A stretch of 13,815 nt of DNA from Crinalium sp049646245 (GCA_049646245.1 JBARVL010000479.1:1-13815), one strand, 5' to 3'; positions 6,440 through 13,815 are shown, counted from the first letter of the stretch. The notes: a model not told the origin generated them from the sequence alone. Translations and numbers: made by a program.

Positions 6440-6931
6440 TTATTCCGTAATTAATTTATCCTGCTTTTCTGGTGCGATCAGAGAGGATACTTCTTGTAAA
6501 AGTTCGTTTTGCTCTTGTCTGATTGATTCTAATCTACTGTTAATTTCGCTTAACCTTTGTTGTTTATCTTGTTCAAGGGATTGAGAAGTTGTAGCTGCTG
6601 GTAAAGTTAAGGTTTCAGCACTATTAGTATTTGCTTCTTTTCTCAAAAGTAAATTACTCACCTTACCTAATGATTTGAAAATAGCTTTAAGTAATGAAAA
6701 AATTATCTTAAATGGAGCAAGTAAGAGGGAACGACTGGCTACTTCAATTAATTGACCAATAAGTTTGATTAAGTTGAGTGCGATCGCAACTACCACTATA
6801 AAAATCACAAAGCTCCACACTGGGTGATTACTCCCCCAAACAAGCATCTGAACTAGCTTAAAGACTGCGGGATGAGTTTGTAGCCATTGATCGGCAGAGG
6901 ATGCGATCGCTCTTTGAATCGGATCGGACAT
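6440..6931 (-). CDS. Membrane-anchored coiled-coil protein of unknown function
   Basis: This 163-residue protein has no family I can name. It has one strongly hydrophobic segment at about 38-58 (WSFVIFIVVVAIALNLI), then an amphipathic, lysine-spaced stretch at 63-96 (LLLAPFKIIFSLLKAIFKSLGKV) that could lie on a membrane surface. A low-complexity T/A/S linker follows at 101-117, and then a probable coiled coil at 118-151 rich in E, Q, R and L. The layout suggests a membrane anchor with a cytoplasmic coiled coil for self-association. Two HIP1 sites lie within the frame. It is divergent from the first pentapeptide gene and tail-to-tail with the HicB-like gene. No good ribosome-binding site precedes the ATG. 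It is probably a conserved cyanobacterial hypothetical. Confidence 0.75.
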   Translation of the reverse strand: MSDPIQRAIASSADQWLQTHPAVFKLVQMLVWGSNHPVWSFVIFIVVVAIALNLIKLIGQLIEVASRSLLLAPFKIIFSLLKAIFKSLGKVSNLLLRKEANTNSAETLTLPAATTSQSLEQDKQQRLSEINSRLESIRQEQNELLQEVSSLIAPEKQDKLITE

Positions 6932-7123
6932 GACATTAACTAATATCTAGTGGTTAGGTATCTTTCTGTATAGAAATGTTACTTATTTAAGTTGATACAC
7001 AAGCGATCGCTCTTAATAAGTTTTGTATATTACAGTACTTTGAACCCTACTCTACAGGGAAAACTACAACTAGGGCTTAAATCTACTGCTATAAAAACGC
7101 ATAACAAAGGAATTGCTGACATA

Positions 7124-7981
7124 ATGAATAAGTGCGATTTGCTTAAACTTTATGCAGAAGGCAACAGAGACTTTTCTGGTGTTGACTTGAATGGTGCAGA
7201 CCTCAGTGGCGTTAGTTTAATTGGGGTAAACCTGAGAAAAGCTAACCTGATAGGTGTTAATTTTTCTCGTGCTACTCTCACTAATTCAGATCTCAGCTAC
7301 GCCCAACTCAACTGGGCTAACATGAATTATGCCAAAATAAGTTCTGCCAAACTGATAGATGCAGACTTAACCAAAGCCAATTTATTAGGCGCTTTGATGT
7401 TGAAGTGCAAATTACCAGGGGCTAGACTGAGTGGCGCTAATCTCAGAGATGTTAACTTGCGGAGTGCTAACTTACGGGAAGTAAATTTCAGTAGTGCTTT
7501 TCTACAAAGAATAAATTTGCGATCAGCAAACCTCAGTGGTGTTAACTTCAATTGGGCTAATCTTGAGGAAGCAAGACTTAGTGGCGCTAAGTTGTATGGA
7601 GCATCATTTTATGGTGCTAACTTTAGCAGAACTTTTTTAAGGAATTTAGATCTTAGTGGCGCTGATTTACAGGGAGTTGATTTTACCCAAGCTAGAATGG
7701 GCGGTGCTAACTTAGAAGGCGCTAATTTGGTAGCAGCAGATCTTAGGGAAGCGCATTTGCGACTGGTTAACCTTAAGGGTGCAGATTTGACAGGAGCAAA
7801 CTTATCTAAGGTTTATTTAGATCAAACAAATATGACTTGGGTTAATTTAACTAAAGCTGATTTAACTGATGTTGATTTAAGTAAGGCAACTATTAAAGGA
7901 GCAACTTTTAATAGTGCTGAACTGACTAACACTATCTTTCCCCCTGATTGGGCAAACTCTGATCTACGAATTGCCTCTTGA
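7124..7981 (+). CDS. Pentapeptide-repeat protein 1
   Basis: This 285-residue protein is built almost wholly of A(D/N)LxX pentapeptides from about residue 17 to 270, roughly fifty repeats. It should fold as a right-handed quadrilateral beta-helix. No signal peptide is present. The frame stays open upstream to an ATG at 6992, but the start at 7124 is chosen because MNKCDLLKLYAEGNRDF aligns with the starts of the two paralogs (MNADELLQRYAAGERDF, MDADELLRRYAVGERDF) and AAGG lies at 7107-7110. Unlike the paralogs it ends IFPPDWANSDLRIAS, without the IMP(D/E)G tail. The function of this cyanobacterial class is unknown; the DNA-gyrase-mimic role of Qnr/MfpA cannot be assumed. It converges on ilvD with a hairpin terminator between. 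Confidence 0.88.
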   Translation: MNKCDLLKLYAEGNRDFSGVDLNGADLSGVSLIGVNLRKANLIGVNFSRATLTNSDLSYAQLNWANMNYAKISSAKLIDADLTKANLLGALMLKCKLPGARLSGANLRDVNLRSANLREVNFSSAFLQRINLRSANLSGVNFNWANLEEARLSGAKLYGASFYGANFSRTFLRNLDLSGADLQGVDFTQARMGGANLEGANLVAADLREAHLRLVNLKGADLTGANLSKVYLDQTNMTWVNLTKADLTDVDLSKATIKGATFNSAELTNTIFPPDWANSDLRIAS

Positions 7982-8014
7982 GAATTTAGAAGTGAACTAC
8001 TCAGGATTTACTAC

Positions 8015-8070
8015 ACCCCTCTCTAACCCTCCCCTGAATAAGGGGAGGGTGCGCGAAGCGCGGGTGGGGT
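8015..8070. terminator. Bidirectional hairpin terminator / G-C-rich repeat
   Basis: ACCCTCCCCT (8026-8035), loop GAATA and AGGGGAGGGT (8041-8050) make a perfect 10-bp stem. A second hairpin GCGC-GAA-GCGC follows at 8051-8061, and outer arms ACCCC (8015-8019) and GGGGT (8066-8070) can close both into a three-way structure. TTTTATTTTTA follows on the plus strand. It sits between two converging genes, suiting termination from both sides. The sequence resembles a dispersed Nostocales repeat. Confidence 0.72.
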
Positions 8071-8126
8071 CAGTTTTATTTTTATATATCCACAAAATTA
8101 TATTTTGGGGAGCCAACAAACTAATT

Positions 8127-9809
8127 TCACAAACCCATATCTGTGACTGCGCCAACGCTGCTAGAAGATACTAATTTGGCATACTTTGCAAGTACACCTT
8201 TGGTATATCGTGGTTGTGGTGGTTGCCACTCATCACGACGACGTGCTAACTCTTCATCTGAAACATCCAGATGTAATAAGCGGGCGTGAGCATCAATTGT
8301 GATGGTATCGCCTTCTTGTACAAGCGCGATCGCACCCCCAACTGCTGCTTCTGGTGCAACGTGACCTACTACCATACCGTAAGTACCACCAGAAAAGCGC
8401 CCATCGGTAATTAAACCAACAGAATCACCTAAACCAGCACCGATAATAGCAGAAGTAGGAGCAAGCATTTCTCGCATTCCAGGACCTCCTTTGGGACCTT
8501 CGTAACGGATGACAATGACATCTCCAGCTTGAATTTGATTAGCTAAAATTGCTGCCAGACTTGCTTCCTCAGATTCAAATACCCGCGCAGGACCAGTAAT
8601 TTGTGGCTTTTTGATTCCGGTAATTTTAGCAACAGCGCCTTCGGTCGCTAAATTGCCTTTCAGGATGGCTAAGTGTCCTTGTTGATACATGGGATTATTC
8701 CAAGGACGGATGACATCTTGATCGGTGCGGGGTTCAGATGGCACATCTGCTAATACTTCTGCAATGGTTTTTCCGGTAATTGTGAGAGCATCCCCATGTA
8801 GTAAGTCATGATCTAATAACATTTTCATAACTTGAGGAATACCACCAGCTTTGTGTAAATCTGTAGCTACATACTTACCAGAGGGTTTTAAATCACAGAG
8901 TACGGGGACGCGACCGCGAATTGTTTCAAAGTCATCTATTGATAACTCAACACCGATAGTATGTGCGATCGCTAATAGGTGCAACACAGAATTTGTCGAT
9001 CCACCCACTGCCATAATCACAGATATGGCATTTTCAAACGCTTTACGGGTAATAATTTGGCTAGGTAACAACTGTTTACGAATTGCGTCTACTAGCACAA
9101 ATGCGGATTTTTCCGCACTTTCAGCTTTTTCTGCATCTTCTGCTGCCATTGTGGAAGAATAAGGTAAGCTCATGCCCATTGCTTCAAAAGCAGAAGACAT
9201 AGTATTAGCTGTATACATTCCCCCACAGGAACCAGCGCCAGGGCAAGCTTTGCGTTCTACTTCCATCAATTCAGCCGCATCAATCTTACCTGCGCTATAT
9301 TGCCCTACGGCTTCAAACGCGCTTACAACTGTAAGGTCGCGCCCGTTGTGATGACCAGGCTTAATAGTGCCACCGTAGACAAAAATAGCTGGAATATTCA
9401 TGCGTGCGATCGCAATCATCGCTCCTGGCATATTCTTGTCACAACCACCAACAGCCAAAACCCCATCCATACTCTGCCCATTACAAGCAGTTTCAATCGA
9501 ATCAGCAATCACTTCCCGCGATACCAGGGAATATTTCATCCCTTCAGTTCCCATTGAAATGCCATCGCTAATGGTAATCGTGCCAAACATTTGCGGCATA
9601 GCACCAGAGGAGCGCAAACCAGCCTCAGCACGAATAGCTAACTCATTTAAACCCATATTGCAAGGAGTAATCGTGCTGTAGCCATTAGCTAGACCTACAA
9701 TGGGTTTATTAAAATCTTGATCGCCAAAACCAACAGCACGTAACATAGCTCTATTAGGCGATCGCTGTACCCCTTGGGTAACTTCTTGGCTTCTCAAGTT
9801 GTCTGGCAT
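8127..9809 (-). CDS. ilvD: Dihydroxy-acid dehydratase
   Basis: This 560-residue enzyme dehydrates 2,3-dihydroxy-isovalerate and 2,3-dihydroxy-3-methylvalerate to the 2-keto acids that precede valine, leucine and isoleucine. Iron-sulfur cysteines are C50 (TITPCNMG), C123 (GGCDKNMPG) and C195 (GAGSCGGMYTANTM). D82 and D124 are the metal-binding aspartates, and K125 is the lysine that becomes carbamylated. The C-terminal domain has GPKGGPGMREM and TDGRFSGGTYG, the latter holding the presumed catalytic serine. The length fits the roughly 560-residue class, often [2Fe-2S] in plants and cyanobacteria. AGGAAG (9823-9818), eight bases before the ATG, supports the start. It is a monocistronic gene between two pentapeptide genes; no other ilv gene is near. 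Confidence 0.97.
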   Translation of the reverse strand: MPDNLRSQEVTQGVQRSPNRAMLRAVGFGDQDFNKPIVGLANGYSTITPCNMGLNELAIRAEAGLRSSGAMPQMFGTITISDGISMGTEGMKYSLVSREVIADSIETACNGQSMDGVLAVGGCDKNMPGAMIAIARMNIPAIFVYGGTIKPGHHNGRDLTVVSAFEAVGQYSAGKIDAAELMEVERKACPGAGSCGGMYTANTMSSAFEAMGMSLPYSSTMAAEDAEKAESAEKSAFVLVDAIRKQLLPSQIITRKAFENAISVIMAVGGSTNSVLHLLAIAHTIGVELSIDDFETIRGRVPVLCDLKPSGKYVATDLHKAGGIPQVMKMLLDHDLLHGDALTITGKTIAEVLADVPSEPRTDQDVIRPWNNPMYQQGHLAILKGNLATEGAVAKITGIKKPQITGPARVFESEEASLAAILANQIQAGDVIVIRYEGPKGGPGMREMLAPTSAIIGAGLGDSVGLITDGRFSGGTYGMVVGHVAPEAAVGGAIALVQEGDTITIDAHARLLHLDVSDEELARRRDEWQPPQPRYTKGVLAKYAKLVSSSSVGAVTDMGL

Positions 9810-10078
9810 TCTCTAATCTTCCTGTGCAAACGGTGGATCTAATTATGTCCGTTGTTCAACTTTTGACGAATTAGTGGCAAGGGAACCTGCCTCTATCTAC
9901 GGACACTTGTTTTGATTGTCTCAAAATGCCTGAGTCTTTGCATTGTTGCTTACAGGAATTTAGGGGGATTAGCCATTTAAGGGAGCGCTAATCAAACTAA
10001 AATTCCACACTACTTCAACAGCAAAGAATTAACAGTATTAATAGTGTAATGATCAAATCAGCGCAAGGGCAACAAATG

Positions 10079-10921
10079 ATGAATGCGGATGAACTACTCC
10101 AGCGCTATGCTGCTGGGGAAAGAGATTTTCGAGAAATTTCCTTAATTGGGGCTGATCTTCAAGAAGTTGACCTTAGTGAAGTCAACTTGAGAGCAGCCAA
10201 CTTAAGCGGTAGCAATTTCACCGGAGCAATATTAAAAGGTGCTAATTTACGGGAAGCAAATCTTATTAAAGCTACCCTTAAAGCTAACTTAACTGAAGCT
10301 AACTTAATTTCTGCTGCTTTACAAAATGCTAACTTGAGTGAAGCTAATTTAACTGATGCTAGCTTACGGGCTGCCAATCTTAGTTCCTCTAATTTGAGTC
10401 GAGCTAACTTAAGTCGTGCTTTATTTAATGAAACTATTTTACGAGGTGCTGACTTGAGCCAAGCTAAACTCATTGATTCTACTTTAAGTCGAGCCAACCT
10501 TACCAATGCCATTCTGATGGGAGCTAATTTGGAAGGAGCCAACCTTACTAATGCCATTTTGACGGGAGCTAATTTAGAGGGGGCAAACCTCACCAATGCC
10601 ATTTTAAATGGAGCCAACGCGACAGGGGCTAACTTAGCTCAAGCAGAGTTGAGTCGCGCCAAAATTAGTGGTACAAATCTGACTAATGCTATTCTTAGGG
10701 GGGCTAACTTAAGATCAGCACAGGTGAGTTGGACAACTTTGCGGGGTGCAGATCTGACTAGGGCAAAATTGACTAGGGCGAACCTCTGCTGGTCAAACTT
10801 AATTAGAGCGATTTTAACCGAAGCTGTTCTGATTGATGCTAATTTGAATCACGTTAATCTTCGCGATGCTGAATTAGGTGGAGCAATTATGCCTGAAGGA
10901 GAAACGCACAGTTACACTTAA
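10079..10921 (+). CDS. Pentapeptide-repeat protein 2
   Basis: This 280-residue protein consists of the cap MNADELLQRYAAGERDF followed by about fifty pentapeptides and the tail GGAIMPEGETHSYT. The start at 10079 (or the adjacent ATG at 10076) is favoured by AAGGG at 10065-10069 and by alignment with its paralogs. The in-frame ATG at 10049 has no such support. Two oddities stand out. Residues 493-627 bases into the local numbering 10493-10627 encode three tandem 15-residue units (ANLTNAILxGANxxG). Near base 10270 the string NLIKATLKANLTE lacks one residue, which shifts the five-residue register. No signal peptide is present, so it is predicted cytoplasmic or bound to an unknown partner. It is divergent from ilvD across about 270 bp and followed 318 bp later by its paralog. 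Confidence 0.88.
   Translation: MNADELLQRYAAGERDFREISLIGADLQEVDLSEVNLRAANLSGSNFTGAILKGANLREANLIKATLKANLTEANLISAALQNANLSEANLTDASLRAANLSSSNLSRANLSRALFNETILRGADLSQAKLIDSTLSRANLTNAILMGANLEGANLTNAILTGANLEGANLTNAILNGANATGANLAQAELSRAKISGTNLTNAILRGANLRSAQVSWTTLRGADLTRAKLTRANLCWSNLIRAILTEAVLIDANLNHVNLRDAELGGAIMPEGETHSYT
10493..10627 (+). repeat. 45-bp tandem triplication inside pentapeptide gene 2
   Basis: Units 10493-10537, 10538-10582 and 10583-10627 encode ANLTNAILMGANLEG, ANLTNAILTGANLEG and ANLTNAILNGANATG. The first two differ at only six of 45 bases, mostly silent, which points to recent duplication of three pentapeptides at a time, not chance similarity of the motif. Confidence 0.9.
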
Positions 10922-11239
10922 GTAGTTGGGTGGAAACAAACTTATCAGAAAGGCTGGTCATTTGTCATGGGTTATTGATAATTGATACATATTATTAATT
11001 ATTAATTTTTTCTCAGCCTTCCTGCTGCCTAAACCAGCAATTTGAATGGTCATAAGCTAATGAATCTTGCTATGCTGATTAATAGTAGTTTGAAAATTGC
11101 GATCGCCAACTCTAGCTTTGATTAAGATTATTGAAGTTCCAAAATAGAAAAACTCAGTAACACGAGAGCGCACTTTGTCAGATGAATTTGGGAAATCTAG
11201 AACTATACAAAATTAATATAGCTTTTCGAGGGTAGTGAG
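10922..11239. other. Intergenic stretch between pentapeptide genes 2 and 3
   Basis: No gene is seen in these 318 bases. AAGGCTG and CAGCCTT flank an A+T-rich stretch near 10950-11020 and could form a long-looped hairpin. ATTGATAATTGATA at 10974-10987 is a copy of a small dispersed repeat. A HIP1 site lies at 11099-11106. The gap makes a single pentapeptide 2-3 transcript possible but not certain. Confidence 0.5.
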
Positions 11240-12229
11240 ATGGACGCTGATGAACTGCTGAGGCGTTATGCTGTTGGAGAAAGAGACTTTAGCGAAGTAA
11301 ACTTAATCGGGGCGAATCTCGAAAAGGCGAACTTAGTAGGTATTAATTTATCTAAGGCATATTTGGCAACGGCTAACCTCAGCCGTGCCAATCTTAAAGG
11401 AGCTAATCTGAGTGGGGCATCTTTATACCGAGCAGATTTGAGCTTTGCCAAGGTAAACCAAGCAAGACTAACAGAGGCAGATTTAACTAAGGCTAACCTA
11501 AAGGGCGCTTACTTGGTTAAGTCTTTGCTCGTAGGGACAAAACTTAGTGGTGCTATCCTCACAGGGGTAAATCTAAGTTTAGCTAACTTGTGCGGTGTGA
11601 ATTTATGCGGCGCAGACTTACGCGGAATTAACTTGCGTTCAGCTAATTTAGTAAATGCTAACCTCAGTTGGGCAAACTTGAGCGGTGCTAGGTTGAGTGG
11701 TGCTTTGTTGCGGGGAGCCATACTTAATGGAGTACAACTGAGTGAATCTTATTTGAATGGGGTGGATTTGAATGGAGTAGATTTAGACGGGGTTAATCTT
11801 TCTGCTGCCAAACTTAGTGGAGCAAACTTGAGCGGAGCAAATTTGACAGCAACTAACTTAATGTTCGCTCAATTGCGAGTGACACTTTTAGCTCGCTCAA
11901 ATTTACACGCAGCTAATTTGCATGGATGTTCCTTGACAAAGGCAGACTTTTGTGAAGCAAACTTAAGTAAAGCAGATTTGAGTGGCACTGACATGAGTGC
12001 AGCAGATTTAACTGGCGCAAATCTAAATATGGCAAACCTGCGTGGTGCTAATTTGAATGCAGCTAGTTTACGAGGTGCTTTTCTGTGGGGGGCAAATTTG
12101 AATGTTGCAGCGATGCGTGGTGCAGACTTAACTGGTGCTAGTATGCGGGGAGCGTACTTGGAAGCAACAGATTGGCATCAGGCAAATCTTTCTGGTGCAA
12201 TTATGCCGGATGGAACTATTCACGAGTAA
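11240..12229 (+). CDS. Pentapeptide-repeat protein 3
   Basis: This 329-residue protein is the longest of the three, with about sixty pentapeptides between the cap MDADELLRRYAVGERDF and the tail LSGAIMPDGTIHE. The central L of most repeats is conserved, with D/N before it and A two before it, so a continuous four-sided beta-helix of about fifteen coils is expected. Stretches of near-identical repeats (LNGVDLNGVDLDGVNL, LSGANLSGANL) point to internal growth by duplication. GAGGG at 11228-11232, seven bases before the ATG, fixes the start. Cysteines occur singly at positions pointing inward or outward (LCGVNLCGADL), with no metal motif. Cap and tail match pentapeptide protein 2 closely, suggesting tandem duplication. 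Function unknown. Confidence 0.9.
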   Translation: MDADELLRRYAVGERDFSEVNLIGANLEKANLVGINLSKAYLATANLSRANLKGANLSGASLYRADLSFAKVNQARLTEADLTKANLKGAYLVKSLLVGTKLSGAILTGVNLSLANLCGVNLCGADLRGINLRSANLVNANLSWANLSGARLSGALLRGAILNGVQLSESYLNGVDLNGVDLDGVNLSAAKLSGANLSGANLTATNLMFAQLRVTLLARSNLHAANLHGCSLTKADFCEANLSKADLSGTDMSAADLTGANLNMANLRGANLNAASLRGAFLWGANLNVAAMRGADLTGASMRGAYLEATDWHQANLSGAIMPDGTIHE

Positions 12230-12397
12230 AGATGATTTAGTTGCTGTCAAATAAAAATATGCGATCGCACTTTCCCAAATTCAAGCACTAAATTTACTCA
12301 TCAACTTTGTGCAAGGCATCTGCGTTGTGAGCCGCAGGTTTGCCTGTTTTATCTGTTATCGTATTGGTACTACTAAATGTTATTTTATTACTCCTTC

Positions 12398-12427
12398 ATA
12401 ATTGGTAATTGTTCATTGATAATTGAT
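12398..12427. repeat. A+T-rich dispersed repeat overlapping a gene end
   Basis: ATAATTGGTAATTGTTC is followed by ATTGATAATTGAT (12415-12427). The same 13 bases recur at 10974-10986, and twelve of them at 13453-13464. It reads like the TTGGTAATTG/ATTGATAA class of repeats frequent in Nostoc-type intergenic DNA. Here it covers the stop codon and final codons of the bestrophin gene. Confidence 0.65.
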
Positions 12428-13336
12428 CTTAGCTGTTTGGTTATCATCTTTAAATGAACTAGCATTAGGGCTAAGTGTAATTAAATCTTCTATATTACGT
12501 TGCATTGTGGCACAAATAGCATCTAAAGGCAGATCGTTGGGATCGTGACCAAAAGGATTTTCAATTTCTTCTCCAATTTCTTCAATTCCAAATAAGGTAA
12601 AACTAATTAAAGCTACAATTCCTCCTGTAGCCCAGTTTAAAGAATCAACAAATTGAAATGGTAGCAGTAAACAATAAATTAACAATAATTGCTTAAGATG
12701 AATAGAATAAGCTAAGGGAATAGGTGTTTTTAAAATCCGCTCACTAGCACCTAACATATCTACCATACTATTCAATACATCATTTAATGCGTTTAACTGG
12801 TATAAGTTAAGACAATTTCGTTGATACTGACTTTGGAAATAATCTCCTATCCAAAAAGCAATTTCTAAGGGAGGGTTATTCATTGTTTTTAATTTGAAAT
12901 AACGACTAGGAGGCATCAAGCTTTCTAATTCGCTACTTACTACTTCTGATCTTAAATGTAGCTTAGTTGCAACAGCAAATGCTACTAACAATCTCATGTT
13001 AGCTTCTTTCTCTTTCCTGTCTTCTAGATTTTTTTCTTCGATGGCTACCCAAATCAAGCGAGCTAAGTTTCGGATGTTATTAACTAAAGTACCCCAAATT
13101 TTTCGCCCTTCCCAAAAACGCTCATAAGCTGTATTAGTTCTAAAAACTAATAATAAACCTAAAACGATGCTAGAAACCACACCGTCTAAATTTTCCCAAT
13201 ATACAGGTATGCCAAAATGATCGAGAATTGAAATGAAAAATCCAAAAATCCCACAAAAGATTACCCGCTTATAAATTGTTGGAATGACAGAACCTTTCAA
13301 GGTTAAAGCTAATTTAAACCAATTATGATCTCTCAT
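12413..13336 (-). CDS. Bestrophin-family anion channel
   Basis: This 307-residue membrane protein carries the bestrophin / UPF0187 signatures: FRTNTAYERFWEGRKIWG at 65-82, TPIPLAYSIHLKQLLLIYC at 204-222, and the acidic GIEEIGEEIENPFGHDPNDLPLD at 250-272. Hydrophobic segments lie at about 24-42, 52-65, 214-230 and 238-250, giving the expected four-helix arrangement of a pentameric channel. Bacterial and thylakoid relatives conduct chloride or other anions and help adjust ion balance, in plants during photosynthesis. Location in thylakoid or plasma membrane cannot be told from this sequence. Length is typical. The ATG at 13336 lacks a strong ribosome-binding site. The last codons (KINYQ-stop) are made of a dispersed A+T-rich repeat, so the natural C-terminus may have been altered. 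No operon partner is seen. Confidence 0.92.
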   Translation of the reverse strand: MRDHNWFKLALTLKGSVIPTIYKRVIFCGIFGFFISILDHFGIPVYWENLDGVVSSIVLGLLLVFRTNTAYERFWEGRKIWGTLVNNIRNLARLIWVAIEEKNLEDRKEKEANMRLLVAFAVATKLHLRSEVVSSELESLMPPSRYFKLKTMNNPPLEIAFWIGDYFQSQYQRNCLNLYQLNALNDVLNSMVDMLGASERILKTPIPLAYSIHLKQLLLIYCLLLPFQFVDSLNWATGGIVALISFTLFGIEEIGEEIENPFGHDPNDLPLDAICATMQRNIEDLITLSPNASSFKDDNQTAKINYQ

Positions 13337-13388
13337 ACATTTTTTACAGAGAAAATTAAATTATAATTCTTGCTCTTAATCAATTATT

Positions 13389-13428
13389 CCATCTGTGTGC
13401 ATCTGTGTTTATTTGTGGTTAATTAATC
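13389..13428. repeat. ATCTGTG decamer-period repeat, copy B
   Basis: CC is followed by ATCTGTGTGC, ATCTGTGTTT, ATTTGTGGTT and AATTAATC. It is the partner of copy A at 5972-6010. It lies about 50 bp upstream of the bestrophin start, where the promoter would be expected. Confidence 0.8.
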
Positions 13429-13462
13429 AAATGACTATAACCTACAAGGTCGATTGATAATT

Positions 13463-13736
13463 GACAGGGCTTATGTAAAGATTAAAACAACTCACGTCAG
13501 CTTACCTACTTCTATTTTGGATGAAAAACTGCAACAAGTGGGAGCTACTTAAACAGGCGTTTTGGATTCCATTGAAGAACGCGGGGTGATTCGTAGGGAA
13601 TGCGATCGCCTAGCGTATCTGGTTAACTAGCGCAAGTAAAGAACCGCAAGAAGTTTTACCGCCAATTGCTTTAAAGATGGGACAAGCTGTGCAAGGTAGT
13701 CGCCTGGGGAACGCCAATTATTGTCACAGTTGGTAG
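13463..13736 (+). pseudogene. Probable decayed coding sequence, family unknown
   Basis: From 13463 one frame reads DRAYVKIKTTHVSLPTSILDE-, then KLQQVGAT, a TAA at 13550-13552, and continues in the same frame as TGVLDSIEERGVIRRECDRLAYLVN to a TAG at 13628-13630. A different frame then gives SASKEPQEVLPPIALKMGQAVQGSRLG (from 13629) to a TAG at 13734-13736. The residue mix and phase look protein-like on both sides of the stop, which suggests a gene broken by a nonsense change and a frameshift. I do not recognise the family and cannot exclude chance. No intact gene is present between 13337 and the end of the window; two HIP1 sites lie here. Confidence 0.35.
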
Positions 13737-13815
13737 AGACGCGCGATCGCAAATCTTTCTTAAGTTTCCTCTAAACGAAAAGCAATTATCCCTAGAGGCG
13801 GACGGCTAATTATTA

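Noticed and set aside
6992..7123. Longer N-terminus for pentapeptide protein 1
   Set aside because: The extra 44 residues have no counterpart in the two paralogs, whose caps align with the ATG at 7124, and the region is the expected promoter gap.
7971..8174. 67-codon plus-strand frame after pentapeptide gene 1
   Set aside because: It runs through the G-C-rich hairpin terminator and into the antisense of ilvD, with no domain and no ribosome-binding site.
8851..9681. Several open frames antisense to ilvD
   Set aside because: They overlap a fully recognised ilvD coding sequence, have no ribosome-binding sites and no family features.
10159..10617. Long open frame (152 codons) antisense to pentapeptide gene 2, rich in KLAP-like repeats
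   Set aside because: It is the mirror of the A(D/N)LxX repeats: low-complexity codons read backward stay open by composition. Similar antisense frames occur opposite the other two pentapeptide genes (7327-7551, 11266-11451, 11509-11721), and none has a start signal or a recognisable domain.

Overview
The window is a piece of a filamentous-type (Nostocales-like) cyanobacterial chromosome. The evidence is at least fifteen copies of the HIP1 octamer GCGATCGC (roughly one per 0.9 kb), a groESL operon with a CIRCE operator and a cyanobacterial K-box, three pentapeptide-repeat genes, a chloroplast-like group II intron, and many short stem-loop repeats in the gaps between genes. No tRNA, rRNA or CRISPR array was recognised.

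Layout. (1) 1-389, minus strand: the receiver domain of a response regulator that runs off the left edge. (2) 430-2077, minus strand: a group II intron inserted 40 nt upstream of that start codon. Both ribozyme ends are present, but its protein has lost nearly all of the reverse transcriptase and keeps only the maturase and HNH parts (549-1511). (3) 2404-2859, minus strand: a thioredoxin-like [2Fe-2S] ferredoxin. (4) 2948-5211, plus strand: K-box, CIRCE, groES, groEL1 and a strong terminator. (5) 5242-6931: a secreted protein of unknown function, a repeat-rich gap, an orphan HicB-like small protein, and a membrane-anchored coiled-coil protein. (6) 7124-12229: three paralogous pentapeptide-repeat proteins on the plus strand, the first two separated by ilvD on the minus strand. 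(7) 12413-13336, minus strand: a bestrophin-family anion channel. (8) 13337-13815: a 10-nt-period repeat and what looks like decayed coding sequence.

How the genes fit together. groES and groEL form an operon that should be repressed by HrcA at CIRCE and probably has a second, light-related control through the K-box. ilvD stands alone as a branched-chain amino-acid biosynthesis gene. The three pentapeptide genes share an N-terminal cap (ELL-x-RYA-x-GERDF type) and look like local duplicates. The second carries a fresh 45-bp tandem triplication and a one-residue register slip, so the family appears to be evolving in place. The intron probably depends on a maturase or reverse transcriptase supplied from elsewhere in the genome. 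If it splices, the response-regulator mRNA has a long 5' leader that is removed by self-splicing.

The most notable items are the reverse-transcriptase-deleted intron in the leader of a regulator gene, the growing pentapeptide cluster around ilvD, and the dispersed repeats, one of which forms the end of the bestrophin coding sequence.
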